Shown piece by piece: positions 31,801 through 42,753 of a DNA stretch of 64,000 nt. The stretch is taken from assembly GCF_002705925.1 (NCBI RefSeq), contig NZ_NKRE01000001.1, positions 2,415,224 through 2,479,223 of the forward strand, in the 5' to 3' direction. Made by a program: the position numbers and the translations under genes. Origin of the DNA: Mycobacterium ostraviense. GTDB lineage: Bacteria > Actinomycetota > Actinomycetes > Mycobacteriales > Mycobacteriaceae. A model generated the notes under the pieces. The model did not search any database, was not told where the DNA came from, and saw only the letters and a program-made list of their open reading frames with translations. Each line of letters starts with the position of its first letter. The stretch's first letter is position 1.

Positions 31801-32937
31801 AACACCGGCAACGGAAATATCGGTTTTGGTCTCACCGGCGACAACCAACGCGGCTTTGGCGCGTTGAACTCCGGCAGCGGCAACATCGGGTTGTCCAATT
31901 CCGGGACCAACAACATCGGCATCGGCAACTCCGGCACCGGAAACTGGGGTATCGGCAACTCCGGCGACTACAACACCGGCATCGGCAATTCCGGTAGCAC
32001 CAACACCGGAGTGTTCAACTCCGGCACCGCCAACACCGGGATCGCCAACTCCGGCAACTACAACACCGGTTTCTACAACGCGGGCGAAACCAACACGGGC
32101 AGCTTCAACACCGCAGACCACAACTCGGGTGGCTTCAACTCAGGCATGTACAACACCGGGTACTTCAACGCCGGCGACTACAACACCGGCATCGGCAACA
32201 CCGGTGACGTCAACACCGGCGCCTTCAACTCGGGCAACTACAACAACGGCTTCCTCTGGCGAGGCGATTACCAAGGCCTGGTTCAACTCTCCTACAAAGT
32301 CACAATTCCCGAATTCCCGTATCAGGGCGGCGTGCACGGTGACGTCGTGTTACCAATCCAGGGCACCATCAACCAAATCACCCTGGACGCATTCACCATT
32401 TCCAAGATCCGGATCAAAGTCGTCTTGCACCAATGGCCGGGCATAAATATCACCGTCTATGACGGTGACATAGGCCCTTGGACCATTCCCGCGAATGAGC
32501 TTGCGGCTCCGATTAATCTCGATGACATCGTTCACACAACCTTCGAAAAATCCGGCGGTGGCACCGCGGGCCCGTACACCTTCGGTTTCGACTTCGTCCA
32601 GGGACCGGGATTCTTCAATTCGACGACGAGTCCGTCGTCGGGCTTCTTTAACTACGGCAGTGGCACGTCGTCCGGGTTCTTCAACTCCGGCGCCGCGCTA
32701 TCGGGAATCATCAACACCGGCACTAACCAATCGGGTATGTGGAACGCCGGCGGACTGGAGGACTCGGGCTTCTTCAACTACGGCACGCTGGCATCGGGCC
32801 TGTTGAACAGGGGCAACACCATCTCGGGCATATTCAACACCAGCACAGTGGATCTCGCGACGCAGGCATTTGTTTCCGGCGTCGCAAACATCGGTACCCA
32901 AGTGTCCGGCTTCTTCCACAACGTCCGGCTGCCGTAA
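22873..32937 (+). CDS. Giant PPE protein of the MPTR subfamily (PPE8-like)
   Basis: 3354 aa. Residues 1-~180 are a PPE domain ([20 protein letters not shown], the WLGPSS turn, then an Ala-rich helical part). The rest is built of NxGxGN-type pentapeptide repeats (MPTR, predicted right-handed beta-helix). Higher-order order is visible: a marker, roughly GFGNST.PSSGFFN, recurs at 24204, 25597, 26965, 28375, 29821, 31189 and 32608, so a supermodule of 1.37-1.45 kb is repeated. Each supermodule has an SGxxNxGxxLSGFF block, an MPTR block, then (six times) a ~110-aa Ile/Pro-rich non-MPTR insert after [11 protein letters not shown]. The protein ends abruptly after a partial seventh unit (HNVRLP). Probably exported by ESX-5 to the cell surface (family knowledge). 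H37Rv PPE8 (Rv0355c) is similar in size and near hspR. Confidence 0.92.
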   Translation: MNFAVLPPEINSARMHLGAGLGPMLTAAAAWDGLAVELGSAATSFSTVTTGLTGSLWLGPSSAAMADAAAPYLGWLNAAANQAEQAAVQVRLATAAFEAALAATVHPALISANRSQFVSLVLSNLFGQNATAIADAEIQYEQMWARDVAAMFDYHAGASAALSTLTPFPSTLRGLANLAGPTASGYGTAAVNAAAAAAAAAAQDITVPFRNVGLANVGQGNLGNANIGDFNFGSGNTGSGNIGSGNIGSGNVGFGNSGSLLTAGIRNIGFGNTGNNNIGIGNTGDNNIGFGNTGNGNSGIGLNGDHLRGFGGMNSGTGNVGFFNSGTGNVGIGNSGSGNWGIGNSGNGYNTGIGNSGDVNTGFFNSGIVNTGIANSGSYNSGNWNSGSFNTGGFNVGDYNTGWINYGNYNTGILNVGDVDTGALISGNYSNGILWRGDYQGGGPGIGNTTGVPSSGFFNSGSGSTSGFFNSGANNSGFLNSSTGTIGNTGIDNYGALQSGLLNTGNTISGLFNVSTLSLTAAAFVSGAANTGSQMSGFFGGPSNFNIGFADTGRLNFGNANIGSFDVGSGNVGSVNFGSGNVGDANLGSGNVGFFNAGFGNLGSYNIGSANLGSYNVGPANFGEFNIGFWNAGDSNRGFANTGDNNVGFGNTGSNNIGVGLTGTGQVGFGALNSGTNNVGLFNSGANNIGLFNSGTGNVGIGNTGTGNWGIGNPGTGNTGIGNTGSYNTGLFNAGIVNTGFANTGDYNTGAANRGSFNTGWYNPGDYNTGWANPGDYNTGLFNTGNVNTGGVNSGDFNNGFFISADNQGQIAVNLNITTPTVPIDFDIRIPVYKVYQLGGQVYTIPGFYYPKTAFGNFYLGPMTIPTSTISAPYVTLTTGSPTNPIEISLHGALEGRTIPIINIVAAPGFGNSTSAPSSGFFNSGSGGSSGFGNFGANNSGWQNFSTGVLGNSGWRNVGASQSGLANLGNTISGWYNTSTVDPASVARVSGVANIGTDLSGVLHRASGTLFNARLGNVGQLNLGWGNLGSFNLGSGNIGDYNLGSANIGDYNLGSANIGNDNIGFGNTGTAVVSGLNNIGMGNTGSHNLGWGNTGVGNIGLGNSGTGNIGIGLSGDHQVGFGGWNSGTNNVGLFNSGANNIGVFNSGSGNFGIANSGSYNTGIANTGTTNTGWFNSGAVNTGLANAGGYNSGWYNTGTTNTGIANPGEHNTGWFNTGTDSTGIANTGTLDTGAFITGDMNNGLLWRGNSQGLYGGNYTIHVPQIPVNVNGTLFIDIPITTAFDGNTVYSGMTISDIPFGFTNHLGPIPALVGTINALYIPQITLASPTPAPQGTIGSPSTLLPITGYGTIGPFDITIFNFGMAPGYGNSTTLPSSGFFNTGLGSSSGFFNVGANNSGWQNVSFGSVGNSGIKNWGSALSGLANLGNTMSGWFNTSTLDLSTPANVSGLQNVGANLAGFFRDYVTGTTDFNIGLGNSGDLNVGFGNIGDYNFGSGNSGSLNFGSGNIGLYNVGPGNVGNYNIGSANLGSYNIGLGNLGANNFGFGNLGDFNAGFGNAGDANIGFGNTGTGNIGIGLTGTGQVGFGALNSGTGNSGLFNSGTNNIGLFNSGAGNVGIGNSGTDNWGVGNSGHINTGVLNAGDVNTGFFNAGNVNTGMVNAGSYNSGSFNPGSFNTLGFNAGNYNTGYLNTGDYNTGLANSGNVDTGAFNLGSYSNGVLWRGDYQGLVAIDYEIVIPDTAIPAYLSLQVPANLPFSGTFGSLVLESFTLPKYTADVKILGFLKLQAVSVGPITIPNIYIDLPSFSGTLGSPSSVLELSGPGSIGPIRIPIVHIPAAPGFGNSTMVPSSGFFNTGNGSSSGIGNVGANLSGFWNAASGSSGISGYKNLGDLLSGVSNFGNTVSGFLNTAATNLTMAADVSGIGNTGSDISGLFNGVSNINLGFANQGSFDVGSGNVGSFNLGSGNVGSDNVGFGNFGDGNIGTGNWGSRNVGPGNWGMHNIGLGNLGTNNVGLGNLGDFNVGFGNAGNSNIGFGNAGTSNIGIGLTGTGQVGFGALNSGSGNSGLFNSGTNNVGLFNSGTGNVGIGNSGTGNFGIGNAGTANSGIANPGIGNWGYGNLGDYNTGIANSGSINTGIFNTGDVNSGIANPGDYNTGSYNTGDTNTGIGNAGDYNTGWFNTGDYNTGLLNSGDVNTGVLIAGNYNNGFLWRGDYQGLIGFKAGIYVPEFPLLNLGLGLPVNIPLNLGITDLNVTGFTIPEFRVGVLNSDYLSVDIGPIVIPTITGVLPQLTAQIGSPTTSVAAVLTSGVGPIDVTFIDIPARPGFGNSTSAPSSGFFNSGSGGSSGFGNFGANNSGWQNFSTGVLGNSGWRNVGASQSGLANLGNTISGWYNTSTVDPASVARVSGVANIGTDLSGVLHSASGTLFNAGLGNVGQLNLGWGNLGSFNLGSGNIGDYNLGSANIGDYNLGSANIGNDNIGFGNTGTAVVSGLNNIGMGNTGSHNLGWGNTGVGNIGLGNSGTGNIGIGLSGDHQVGFGGWNSGTNNVGLFNSGANNIGVFNSGSGNFGIANSGSYNTGIANTGTTNTGWFNSGAVNTGLANAGGYNSGWYNTGTTNTGIANPGEHNTGWFNTGTDSTGIANTGTLDTGAFITGDMNNGLLWRGNSQGLYGFNYTITVSEIAGFFDFSVFGDIPVTATVTPADVEAFTIPTIPFSGLNDHLGGKVEGTVGPISVSAISFSIGSPAVNLHFGSSDGSPVVDIGGGGSVGPIYIPLIDIPASPGYFNSTVLPSSGFFNAGTGSSSGFFNFGANNSGWQNVSFGSLGSSGIKNWGSALSGLANLGDTMSGWFNTSSSDLSAPAHVSGLQNIGTDLAGFFRDGTSTVFNVGLANHGIVNFGSANIGNDNLGNGNVGSFNLGNANIGDHNVGSGNIGSANVGSGNIGSGNIGFGNVGSSLTAGLSNIGMGNTGSHNFGWGNTGDGNIGFGNTGNGNIGFGLTGDNQRGFGALNSGSGNIGLSNSGTNNIGIGNSGTGNWGIGNSGDYNTGIGNSGSTNTGVFNSGTANTGIANSGNYNTGFYNAGETNTGSFNTADHNSGGFNSGMYNTGYFNAGDYNTGIGNTGDVNTGAFNSGNYNNGFLWRGDYQGLVQLSYKVTIPEFPYQGGVHGDVVLPIQGTINQITLDAFTISKIRIKVVLHQWPGINITVYDGDIGPWTIPANELAAPINLDDIVHTTFEKSGGGTAGPYTFGFDFVQGPGFFNSTTSPSSGFFNYGSGTSSGFFNSGAALSGIINTGTNQSGMWNAGGLEDSGFFNYGTLASGLLNRGNTISGIFNTSTVDLATQAFVSGVANIGTQVSGFFHNVRLP
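25594..26633 (+). repeat. Near-identical ~1.04-kb internal duplication in the PPE gene, copy 1
   Basis: This stretch matches 29818-30857 at a constant offset of 4224 bp, with only a handful of base differences by eye (for example GGGCGG/GGGTGG near 25659, CACAGGGCG/CACAGCGCG near 25882, and GCCAGGCTG/GCCGGGCTG near 25911). The other supermodules of the gene are clearly more diverged. 4224 bp is 1408 codons, so frame is kept. Confidence 0.9.
29818..30857 (+). repeat. Near-identical ~1.04-kb internal duplication in the PPE gene, copy 2
   Basis: Partner of 25594-26633. Identity stops sharply on both sides, at CCGGGTTTTGGG on the left and CTCTACGG on the right, just where the diverged Ile/Pro-rich inserts begin. 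This points to recent gene conversion or unequal recombination of one supermodule. Confidence 0.9.
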
Positions 32938-33754
32938 CTGCCGTTCGCTCGTCCGCTTCGCGCCAAGACCGCCACCCCGCGGCGTTGATTCCCGACTTGC
33001 CTCGCGATTCTCGGTCCGGCGATGAGGGCCACACTCGGTGCGAACGAATCCCCGGGCATGGCTCGGATACGTGGATCCGGTAGTCGACAGAAGGCGCTGC
33101 GCGACAGACCAATAGGCGATTCCCCATTGCGATAGCGCCGGTGCTAGCGCATTTGGGAGTCGCCTTATGCCTCGGCCCCACGGTACTGACGTGGCTCAGG
33201 TGATTAGTGATGCCCTCGAGCACACATCCGGACCAGCTTCCCGGCCAACCGGCACGTCACCTACAGCTGGCCAGGAACGGGGACTTTCACATGGCCACGG
33301 ACACGGGACACACCCTTTCATCGACAAGCCAACGGGCGCAACAAATTTGTTGCTCACCGGCGGGCAAAAGAGACACCCCGAACCAAAGATCGGAACGTCG
33401 CCGCTCCCGCAGATGGCGTTCGCGATGATGTTCACCACCAGCAGTCGTACGTCGAGAAAGCTTGCAGATGTCCCAACAGGCCTACAGGCTCGGCGGATCG
33501 ACCACCAACCTGCGTGAATCGATCGCGGGCTGAGCCGAGAATCGGCTGCCTGATCGCGTTCAGTCAGCTACATCCAGTCCCAAATCGGTTGGAATTACTC
33601 TGCACCCGCGCCGCTGCCGCACCGGAAAACCACGCGTACCGGCCGCTGCTGATGGCGCCGTTCGCCGCGCCGCTGACGCGGGCTCCGGCTGATGGCGCCG
33701 TTCGCTCGCCCGCTGACGCGGGCTCCGCTCACCGGCGCGGCTCATCGGCGCGGT
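32938..33754. other. 817-bp gap between the PPE gene and hspR (convergent)
   Basis: No convincing gene. A 116-codon frame at 33167-33517 has low-complexity composition and no recognisable motif. The right end carries small repeats: a 40-bp unit (GATGGCGCCGTTCGC…) at 33651-33690 and 33691-33730, followed by three 13-bp ACCGGCGCGG-type units to about 33770 that reach into the hspR 3' end. No strong terminator hairpin was found by eye. Confidence 0.6.
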
Positions 33755-33770
33755 TCACCGGCGCGGTTGC
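33651..33770. repeat. 40-bp and 13-bp tandem repeats at the hspR 3' end
   Basis: Two 40-bp units at 33651-33690 and 33691-33730 share GATGGCGCCGTTCGC and CGCTGACGCGGGCTCCG. They run into three GC-rich 13-bp units (ACCGGCGCGGCTC, ATCGGCGCGGTTC, ACCGGCGCGGTTG), the last overlapping the hspR C-terminal codons. Confidence 0.75.
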
Positions 33771-34126
33771 CAGAGGACCAGGGCCGTGCTCTTGGGCAAT
33801 ACCGCAAGCTCACGACGTTGATTGGCGCGCAGGACCGCCAATTCCTCGGCCATCTCCTTGACCCTCGCCTGCAGCGCTTCCACCTGATTCGTCAGCTCGA
33901 TGATGCGCTTGATGCCGGCGAGATTGACGCCTTCTTCCTGCGAGAGATGCTGCACATGACGCAGCAGATCGACATCGCGCTCCGAATAGCGCCGCCCCCC
34001 ACCCGAAGTGCGCCTCGGGCTGACCAAACCCAGCCGGTCATAGGTGCGCAGCGTTTGCGCGTGCATGCCGGCCAGCTCGGCAGCTACCGAGATCAGAAAC
34101 GTCCGCGACTCGTCCTTCTTGGCCAT
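33755..34126 (-). CDS. hspR: HspR heat-shock repressor (MerR type)
   Basis: 123 aa. MerR-type helix-turn-helix with RTFLISVAAELAGMHAQTLR, YDRLGLVSPRRTSGGGRRYS and DVDLLRHVQHLSQEEGVNLAGIKRI, then a coiled-coil (LTNQVEALQARVKEMAEEL). HspR binds HAIR sequences and represses the dnaK operon and clpB, using DnaK as co-repressor. It is the last gene of dnaK-grpE-dnaJ1-hspR, and its ATG overlaps the dnaJ1 stop by one base (TGATG). HAIR sites are visible before both dnaK and clpB in this window. Confidence 0.95.
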   Translation of the reverse strand: MAKKDESRTFLISVAAELAGMHAQTLRTYDRLGLVSPRRTSGGGRRYSERDVDLLRHVQHLSQEEGVNLAGIKRIIELTNQVEALQARVKEMAEELAVLRANQRRELAVLPKSTALVLWQPRR

Positions 34127-35313
34127 CAGCGATTACCCGCCCAACCGGCCCTGGGGTTGAACCCGCTGGACCGCTCAGCCGCCGCATAGGCCTGAAGTGC
34201 CTCTTCGGCGGCGCCTTCCAAGTTCGGCGGAACGGCCACCTTCACAGTGACGAGCAGGTCTCCGCTACCGCCGCTGCGCTTGGGCACGCCACGTCCGCGC
34301 ACCCGCAAGATGCGACCGTCGGCGGTGCCCTTCGGCACCCGAACGCCGACGGTCCCATCCAGCGTCGGCACGGAAAGTGTTGAACCCAAAGCTAATTCGG
34401 TAAAGCTGACCGGAACGGTCACGGTCAGGTCATCACCGTCACGCCCGAACACGGGGTGCGGCCGAACATGCACCGTCACATACAGATCTCCCGACGGCGC
34501 ACCGCGCAACCCGGCTTCGCCTTGGCCGGGCAACCTGATCCGCTGCCCGTCCTCGACGCCCGGCGGGATCCGCACATTGATGGTGCGGGTACGGGTGGTG
34601 ACGCCCGTGCCTTTGCACTCATCACACGGGTGCTCGATGATCGAGCCGCTACCCCGGCAATCGGTGCAGGGCTCGGAGAAGCCGAAAGCGCCCTGGTTCC
34701 GGTTGATCACCCCGGCGCCGTTGCAGGTCGGACACACCTTAGGGCTGGTGCCCGGGCGCGCTCCGCTGCCGTGGCAGTTGGTGCACGGCGCCGGACTGGT
34801 CAGCCGCAACGGCATCGCCACGCCCTTGGCGGCCTCCACGAAATCAAGCTCGGTCTCGGTCTCCAGATCGTTGCCGCGTCGCGGCCGGCTGGGACGGGCG
34901 CTGCCGCCGCGGCCGAACAACCCGCCGAACAAGTCACCGATATTGGTCCCGCCGGAACGGCTGGCGGCGTCGAACAAATCGTTGAGGTTGAACTCGGCAC
35001 CATCGGAGCCGTAGCTGCCGCCCCTGAAACCCCCGAAGCCGCCGGCGTCGAATCTACGGCCACCGAAACCGCCGCCGGCGAAAAGCCGGCGCGTTTCGTC
35101 GTACTCCTTGCGCTTGGCCGGATCGGTGAGCACTTCCTTTGCCTCGGAGACCGCCTTGTAGCGATCCTCGGCCGCCTTGTTGCCCGGATTCCGGTCGGGA
35201 TGATTCTCGGCGAGCAACTTTCGAGCCACCCGCTTGATTTCTTCAGCGGTGGCATCAGAGGAGACGCCCAGCTCCTTATAGAAGTCCTTCTCGACCCATT
35301 CTCGCTGGGCCAC
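34126..35313 (-). CDS. dnaJ1: DnaJ1 co-chaperone
   Basis: 395 aa type I J-protein. The J domain has KDFYKELGVSSDATAEEIKR and the HPD motif in ENHPDRNPG. A Gly/Phe-rich part follows (GGFGGRRFDAGGFGGFRGG). Four zinc-finger repeats are seen (CTNCHGSG, CPTCNGAG, CTDCRGSG, CDECKGTG), then the C-terminal substrate-binding domains. It stimulates DnaK ATPase and delivers clients. It is placed between grpE and hspR in the HspR-controlled operon; H37Rv counterpart Rv0352. Confidence 0.97.
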   Translation of the reverse strand: MAQREWVEKDFYKELGVSSDATAEEIKRVARKLLAENHPDRNPGNKAAEDRYKAVSEAKEVLTDPAKRKEYDETRRLFAGGGFGGRRFDAGGFGGFRGGSYGSDGAEFNLNDLFDAASRSGGTNIGDLFGGLFGRGGSARPSRPRRGNDLETETELDFVEAAKGVAMPLRLTSPAPCTNCHGSGARPGTSPKVCPTCNGAGVINRNQGAFGFSEPCTDCRGSGSIIEHPCDECKGTGVTTRTRTINVRIPPGVEDGQRIRLPGQGEAGLRGAPSGDLYVTVHVRPHPVFGRDGDDLTVTVPVSFTELALGSTLSVPTLDGTVGVRVPKGTADGRILRVRGRGVPKRSGGSGDLLVTVKVAVPPNLEGAAEEALQAYAAAERSSGFNPRAGWAGNR

Positions 35314-35371
35314 GTTGCGTCACCTCCTCACCTTCGTCTCTGTAGTTATGTCTCGCCTGTGATTCTCGGCC

Positions 35372-36033
35372 TTATTCACCGGGCACGTCGGCGTTATCGC
35401 TCGTGTCGGGCTGCTTGGTTTCGACGGGCTCCTCGCCCGCGGGCGGTGTGTCCGATTCGGCCGTGTCGTCGGCAACGGTGTCGACGACGGCGACCAGGGC
35501 ATTTCGCAGAACATGCTCACCGAGCTGGTAGCCCTGCCGCATGACGGTTCCGATCACCGGCTTGGCGTCTTGTCCGCCACCGCCCTCGTGCTGCACCGCC
35601 TCGTGCAGCACCGGGTCGAAATCCTCGCCCTCGGTGCCAAATGGCTTCAACCCCAGGCCGGTCAACGCGCTCATCAGCTTGTCGGCGACGGCCTTCAGTG
35701 GCCCGGAATCCAGGTCTCCGTGCTTGCGCGCCCGCTCGATGTCGTCCACCGCATGCAGCAATTGGCTGACAACGGCGGCCTTGGCCCGGTCCGCCGCGGC
35801 CTGCTGGTCACGCAGCGCACGCTTGCGATAGTTGGCGAAGTCGGCCTGCACCCGTTGCAGGTCGGCCGTCAACTCGGCAACCTTTTCCGCAAGTTTGTCG
35901 GTACCGACCGCCGAACTTCCGGGTACCGTCCCTCCCGGCGTATCGCCGGGAGGGACATGGCGTACCTCGCCCGTTTCTGGATCGATGCGCCGCTTGTCAG
36001 TGACCGTCACCTGTTCGTGTGGGTTGCTGTCGG

Positions 36034-36037
<4 letters not shown>
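35372..36037 (-). CDS. grpE: GrpE nucleotide exchange factor
   Basis: 221 aa. A disordered N-terminus ([20 protein letters not shown]) precedes the long coiled-coil ([21 protein letters not shown], split as [12 protein letters not shown] and [13 protein letters not shown]) and the beta-wing [16 protein letters not shown]. It drives ADP release from DnaK. Its ATG overlaps the dnaK stop (ATGA), indicating coupled translation, and 58 bp separate it from dnaJ1. Confidence 0.96.
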
Positions 36038-37908
<1,871 letters not shown>

Positions 37909-37950
37909 GGTGATTCCTCCTGAGTATGTAGACCTTCTGTACTGCACTAT

Positions 37951-37971
37951 GCTGAGTGAACCCCGCTCAAG
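37951..37971 (-). promoter_or_regulatory. HAIR operator 1 upstream of dnaK
   Basis: GCTGAGT (37951-37957), seven bases, GCTCAAG (37965-37971): a good match to CTTGAGT-N7-ACTCAAG. It lies 43 bp before the dnaK ATG, close enough to overlap the promoter or transcript start. Expected HspR target. Confidence 0.8.
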
Positions 37972-38003
37972 CCTGCTCCCAGCGGGACTTGCTGTCAAAC
38001 AGG

Positions 38004-38024
38004 GTTGAGCTTAGTCCACTCAAC
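38004..38024 (-). promoter_or_regulatory. HAIR operator 2 upstream of dnaK
   Basis: GTTGAGC (38004-38010), seven bases, ACTCAAC (38018-38024), a second HspR-type inverted repeat. Its centre is 53 bp from the centre of operator 1, about five helical turns, which fits cooperative repression on one DNA face (inference). Confidence 0.8.
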
Positions 38025-38110
38025 TTGTCGATCATGCTAACGGTGTCGGTCTCGAGGTTGTTCCCGGGGTGGGCGTCTTGGTTTTGGCTGGCGCGGCGCT
38101 CTTCGTTCAT

Positions 38111-38275
38111 GGACTGTGCGCTGGCGGCGTCGACTGTGCGCGTAGGGCTTCGACTGTGCGCGTAGGGCTTCGAGCGTGCACGTAGGGTTGAGTCCGCCCG
38201 CTCAGACACGCCGCCAGCGCACACCCGAACCCGCCAATGCACACTCGACGCCGCCACCACACAGTCGACGCCCAT
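38111..38275. repeat. Palindromic array of 20-bp units in the dnaK-ansP2 gap
   Basis: Left arm: 20-bp units starting at 38111, 38131, 38151 and 38171; the clearest is CGACTGTGCGCGTAGGGCTT (38131-38150), repeated exactly at 38151. Right arm: reverse-complement-like ACACTCGACGCCGCCA units from about 38210 to 38275. The design and 20-bp period are the same as at 11500-11665. Here it sits between divergent genes, upstream of the HAIR sites of dnaK. Confidence 0.8.
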
Positions 38276-38374
38276 TCAGCCGGCCACGCTTGACGGTGCG
38301 TCATATCGCGGGAGTGGGATAGCCTGGCACCCAGTCTCGCGGCGTTTCCGCAAGCTACGGCGATAAGGAATTCG

Positions 38375-39805
38375 ATGGCACCGCCTCCTAGCATGCTTAC
38401 CCGCGAAGACGCCGGTTACCACAAAACCCTCAACAATCGGCAGCTGCAGATGATCGCTCTCGGCGGCGCCATCGGGACCGGACTTTTCCTCGGCGCCGGC
38501 GGTCGGCTCGCGTCGGCGGGACCGGGGTTGTTCCTGGTCTACGGAGTCTGCGGGATCTTCGTCTTCCTGATCCTGCGCGCGCTGGGCGAACTTGTCCTGC
38601 ACCGCCCGTCGTCAGGTTCGTTCGTGTCCTATGCCCGCGAATTCTTCGGCGAGAAAGTAGCTTTCGTCGCGGGCTGGATGTACTTCCTGAACTGGGCCAT
38701 GACCGGAATCGTCGACACCACGGCGATCGCACATTACTTCCATTACTGGACGGCGTTTCACGTGATTCCGCAATGGGCGCTCGCGTTGGGCGCGCTGCTG
38801 GTGGTGTTGTCGATGAATCTGATCTCGGTTCGCCTCTTCGGGGAATTGGAATTTTGGGCCGCCTTGGTCAAGGTGCTGGCGCTGGTGGTGTTCCTCGTCG
38901 TCGGCACGGTTTTCCTGGCCGGACGTTTCAAGGTCGACGGCCAGCAGACGGGGGTATCGCTGTGGAACAGCCATGGCGGACTGCTGCCGGCCGGCCTGCT
39001 GCCGCTGGTGCTCGTCACGTCCGGGGTGGTGTTCGCCTACGCCGCCGTCGAACTGGTCGGCATCGCGGCCGGGGAAGCGGCCGAACCGGAAAAGGTCATG
39101 CCACGAGCGATCAATTCGGTGGTGTTCCGCATCGCGGTGTTCTACATCGGCTCGACTACGCTGCTGGCGCTACTGCTGCCCTACACCGCCTACCGGGAAC
39201 ACGTGAGCCCGTTCGTCACCTTCTTTTCCAAGATTGGTTTTGCCGGCGGCGGCAGCCTGATGAACCTCGTGGTGCTCACCGCCGCACTGTCGAGCCTGAA
39301 CGCCGGGCTGTATTCCACGGGACGGATCCTGCGATCGATGGCCATCAACGGCAGCGGGCCGAAATTCACCGTACCGATGTCGAAGAACGGTGTGCCGTAT
39401 GGCGGAATCCTGCTCACCGCCGGAATCGGCCTGTTCGGCATCGTCCTCAACGCCGTCAAACCGAGCCAGGCTTTCGAGATCGTGCTGCATATCGCCGCAA
39501 CCGGAGTCATCGTGGCCTGGGCGACCATCGTGGCATGCCAATTGCGATTTCACCGGTTGACGACCGCCGGGACGTTGCAGCGGCCGCATTTCCGGATGCC
39601 GCTATCCCCCTACAGCGGCTGGCTCACGCTGGTGTTCCTGGTGGCCGTCCTGATCCTGATGCTGTTCAACCAGACATACGGTCGCTGGATGCTCGCCGCG
39701 ATGCTCGTGGGTATTCCCGCCCTCATCGGCGGCTGGTATCTGGTGCGCCACCGCGTGCTGACCACCGCCCAGCACACCGCAGAAGCGACCCAGCCCACCC
39801 AATAG
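38375..39805 (+). CDS. ansP2: L-asparagine permease (amino acid/APC family)
   Basis: 476 aa, about 12 transmembrane segments. The APC-family signature is near the N-terminus ([20 protein letters not shown]), followed by [20 protein letters not shown] and [20 protein letters not shown]. Mycobacterial AnsP proteins import asparagine as a nitrogen source; specificity here rests on family and on the position beside dnaK as in H37Rv (Rv0346c). ATG 38375 is preceded by AAGGAA. The gene diverges from dnaK across 466 bp holding HAIR sites and the 20-bp palindromic array. Confidence 0.85.
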   Translation: MAPPPSMLTREDAGYHKTLNNRQLQMIALGGAIGTGLFLGAGGRLASAGPGLFLVYGVCGIFVFLILRALGELVLHRPSSGSFVSYAREFFGEKVAFVAGWMYFLNWAMTGIVDTTAIAHYFHYWTAFHVIPQWALALGALLVVLSMNLISVRLFGELEFWAALVKVLALVVFLVVGTVFLAGRFKVDGQQTGVSLWNSHGGLLPAGLLPLVLVTSGVVFAYAAVELVGIAAGEAAEPEKVMPRAINSVVFRIAVFYIGSTTLLALLLPYTAYREHVSPFVTFFSKIGFAGGGSLMNLVVLTAALSSLNAGLYSTGRILRSMAINGSGPKFTVPMSKNGVPYGGILLTAGIGLFGIVLNAVKPSQAFEIVLHIAATGVIVAWATIVACQLRFHRLTTAGTLQRPHFRMPLSPYSGWLTLVFLVAVLILMLFNQTYGRWMLAAMLVGIPALIGGWYLVRHRVLTTAQHTAEATQPTQ

Positions 39806-39809
39806 CGCA

Positions 39810-40367
39810 TCACAGCGGTTCGTCGATATCGACGCCGCTGGCGAGGTCGCCACAGTCGACGACCTCGACCCCGGGCGCCCCCCGCAGATACGCGGCCGCC
39901 CCCTGGTCCCCCGAGATCGCGGCCAGCACTGCCGGCCAATGCCTGCGGGCGATCACCACCGGATGTCCGGGCCGCTGGCCGAAGTAGGCCCGCGCCAGAC
40001 CACTGCGGGACGCCACCGCGCGGTTGACCACTCGCGCCACCACCGAGGCGTCGACATCGGGTGTATCGATAACGTGTAAGACTGCGTAGTCCCCGTGCAT
40101 CCGATCGGCCTGGGCAAGGCCGGCGCGCACCGACGCGCTCAGCCCCTGTTGCCAATCCGCGGCGGTAATCGCGATGACACCGGGCGGGACCGCCACCTGG
40201 GCAGCGCCCAGAACCACGACGACGCCGGTGCAACCACCGCCGGTCAGCGCATCCAGCGCGGCCTCGAGCCAACCGTCCACGAGGACCTTCGGACGTCCGT
40301 ACCGCCGCCCGGCACCTGCGGCTAAGAGGAGTCCGACGACTATCGACTCCGATAATGCCACTCTCAT
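39810..40367 (-). CDS. MocA/MobA-like nucleotidyltransferase, second copy
   Basis: 185 aa. Nucleotidyltransferase signature VGLLLAAGAGRRYGRPKVLV and the second metal/NTP region HVIDTPDVDAS are visible, and FGQRPGHPVVIARRHW matches the MocA C-terminal block. It is divergent from the molybdo-hydroxylase genes that follow (46 bp between starts), so it probably makes their molybdopterin cytosine dinucleotide cofactor. It is quite different in sequence from the copy in the cox operon (3559-4134). It is convergent with ansP2, with stops 4 bp apart. Confidence 0.8.
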   Translation of the reverse strand: MRVALSESIVVGLLLAAGAGRRYGRPKVLVDGWLEAALDALTGGGCTGVVVVLGAAQVAVPPGVIAITAADWQQGLSASVRAGLAQADRMHGDYAVLHVIDTPDVDASVVARVVNRAVASRSGLARAYFGQRPGHPVVIARRHWPAVLAAISGDQGAAAYLRGAPGVEVVDCGDLASGVDIDEPL

Positions 40368-40413
40368 ATGATGACATTGGCCTTCTCAAAAGGCGACAAC
40401 CAGATGGAGCGCC

Positions 40414-42753
40414 ATGACTCAGGACTTGCCACCGACCAGCGCTGCCCCGGCGCCCCGCTATGCCGGCACTCGCGTGCAGCGCGTCGAAGACAGCCGGTTG
40501 CTGACCGGCCACGGCAGCTTCGTCGACGACATTTCGCGGCCCGGCATGCTGCACGCCTGCTTCGTGCGCAGCCCGTTTGCTCGCGCCCGGATCAACAGCA
40601 TCGACGCCTCGGCGGCGCTGGCACTGCCCGGCGTCCACGCGGTGTTCACCGCCGCCGACCTCAACCCCGATGTCCGGGAGGCCTGGCACGCGGTCGCGGG
40701 TAAGGACGTCCCGGACACCCCCCGGCCGCCGCTGGCCGAGGGTGAGGCGAAGTTCGTCGGCGACCCGGTCGCGCTGATCGTCGCCGAGAACCGCTACCTG
40801 GCCGAGGACGCGCTCGAACTGGTCGACGTCGACTACGAGCCACTGCCGGCAGTCGTCGACTTCAGGCAGGCTCAGTCCACGGAAGTGCTGGTGCACGACA
40901 GCTACCCGAACAACGTGGCCGGCGGGCTGGGCGGGGCCCCGCCGGACGAAAGCATTTTCGTCACTTCGCCTTACGTCGTGGAAGAGCGCCTGTACCAGCA
41001 GATCTATCTGCCGGTGCCGATCGAGACTCGCGGTTTGGTGGTCGAGTGGGCGGCGGCTTCGGGAGAACTGACCGTCTGGGCGTCGACCCAGACTCCGCAC
41101 GAGCTGCGCGCTTTCTGTGCCCGCATATTAGGCATTGCGGCACAACGGGTTCGGGTTATCGCGCGGGACACCGGCGGCGGCTTCGGCCAGAAGGTCGTCC
41201 CGATGCGCGAAGACATGTGCATCATGCTGGCCGCCCGGAAGGTGCCCGCGGCGCTGAAGTGGATCGAGGACAGGCGCGAGAACCTGATGTCGGCTGGACA
41301 GGCGCGTCATGTCGACGGCAGGGCCAGGATGGCGTTCGACGACCAGGGCAACATCGCGGCCGCGGACATCGACTTCGTCCAGGACATCGGGGCTTATCCG
41401 ACGCCTTATCCGGTGTTGACGACGGCTGCCATCGGCATGTTCTTCCCGGGGCCGTACCGGGTGCCCAAGGCCAGCTTCAACTACCTGACGGTGTTCTCCA
41501 ACACCGCCGGGTTGGCGGCCTACCGCGGTCCATGGCAGTTCGAAAGCCTGGCGCGCGAAATGCTTCTCGACATCGCCGCGCGCAGAATGAACATCGATCC
41601 CGTCGAGCTGCGCCGGCGAAATCTGTTGCGCCAGAACGAGATGCCGTACTTCAACCCCAACGGCATGCCGTATGACCACGTCGCTCCGATCGAGACGTTC
41701 GAACAGGCCGTGAAAATCGTTGACCACGAGGGTTTCCGCAAAGAACAGGCCGAGGCTTTGGCGCACGGGCGCTACCTGGGCCTCGGCTTCTCGGCCTACA
41801 TCGAGCCGACGGGCGCGGCGACCGGCCACCTGGCTACCGAAGGCGCCACCGTCCGGATGGAGCCGACGGGCAAGATCACCGTCTACGTCAACGGCGGTTC
41901 GAGCGGAAACAGCTTGGAAACCACGGTTATTCAGCTGACCGCCGACGTGCTGGGGGCAGATTTCGACGACGTGGGAACCATCCAGGGCGACACCGCGACC
42001 ACGCCGTACGGGGCCGGGACCCAGGGCAGCCGTAGCGGACCGATGACCGCCGGGGCCGTCAGCGAGGCGGGGACCATACTGCGCGAAAAGATCGTCAAGC
42101 TGGCCGCGCATCGCCTGAAGGTGGCCGAATCCGAAGTGGAACTAGCCCATTCGCGCGCCGCCGTACGCGGCGACCCGGCAGCCCAGGTGTCCTTCGGCGA
42201 GCTGGCCTACCTGGCCCACTACGCACCGCAGCAGTTGCCGCCGGGAATGTCGCCCATTTTGGAGGTGAGCGCTCGGTTCAACTCGCCGAACCCGATTCAC
42301 TGGGCCAACGCGACCCATGCCTGCACCTGCGAAGTCGACACCGAGACCGGCAAAGTCACGCTGCTGCGCTACATCGTCAGCGAAGACGTCGGGCCGATGA
42401 TCAACCCGGCGATCGTGGAAGGACAGATCGCCGGTGGAACGGTGCAGGGCATCGGTGGCGCGTTGCTGGAAAATCTCGTCTACGACGACGACGGCAACCC
42501 GCTGGCCACGACATTCGTCGACTATCTGCTGCCGACCGCCACCGAGGTGCCGCTGATCGAATACGGCCACGTCGAATTCCCGGGTCCGGGCCCGGGCGGA
42601 TACAAGGGCGTCGGCGAAGGCGGGGCAATCGGCTCGGTGCCCGCAGTGATCAACGCGATCAACGATGCCCTGGCGCCGCTGGGCGTGGCCATCACCCGGC
42701 TGCCGGCCAGTCCGTCGTCGATCGTCTCGTTGCTGGAAGAGGCGTCGCGGTGA
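40414..42753 (+). CDS. Xanthine-oxidase-family molybdenum hydroxylase large subunit (not form I CODH)
   Basis: 779 aa from ATG 40414. It has the same family fold as CoxL: LTGHGSFVDDI, DTGGGFGQK, and the catalytic Glu in YKGVGEGGAIGSVPAV. The loop that decides the enzyme type reads AAYRGPWQFE (about residues 369-378). It lacks the copper-binding Cys of form I CO dehydrogenase (AYXCSFR) and is also not the form II loop AYRGAGR. It is therefore probably a hydroxylase or dehydrogenase of an aldehyde, purine or other carbon compound; substrate unknown. Gene order is L-M-S. I do not recall these genes between ansP2 and lpqJ in H37Rv. Confidence 0.85.
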   Translation: MTQDLPPTSAAPAPRYAGTRVQRVEDSRLLTGHGSFVDDISRPGMLHACFVRSPFARARINSIDASAALALPGVHAVFTAADLNPDVREAWHAVAGKDVPDTPRPPLAEGEAKFVGDPVALIVAENRYLAEDALELVDVDYEPLPAVVDFRQAQSTEVLVHDSYPNNVAGGLGGAPPDESIFVTSPYVVEERLYQQIYLPVPIETRGLVVEWAAASGELTVWASTQTPHELRAFCARILGIAAQRVRVIARDTGGGFGQKVVPMREDMCIMLAARKVPAALKWIEDRRENLMSAGQARHVDGRARMAFDDQGNIAAADIDFVQDIGAYPTPYPVLTTAAIGMFFPGPYRVPKASFNYLTVFSNTAGLAAYRGPWQFESLAREMLLDIAARRMNIDPVELRRRNLLRQNEMPYFNPNGMPYDHVAPIETFEQAVKIVDHEGFRKEQAEALAHGRYLGLGFSAYIEPTGAATGHLATEGATVRMEPTGKITVYVNGGSSGNSLETTVIQLTADVLGADFDDVGTIQGDTATTPYGAGTQGSRSGPMTAGAVSEAGTILREKIVKLAAHRLKVAESEVELAHSRAAVRGDPAAQVSFGELAYLAHYAPQQLPPGMSPILEVSARFNSPNPIHWANATHACTCEVDTETGKVTLLRYIVSEDVGPMINPAIVEGQIAGGTVQGIGGALLENLVYDDDGNPLATTFVDYLLPTATEVPLIEYGHVEFPGPGPGGYKGVGEGGAIGSVPAVINAINDALAPLGVAITRLPASPSSIVSLLEEASR

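Noticed and set aside
33167..33517. 116-codon plus-strand frame between the PPE gene and hspR
   Set aside because: Low-complexity translation without motif, helix pattern or a convincing ribosome-binding site.
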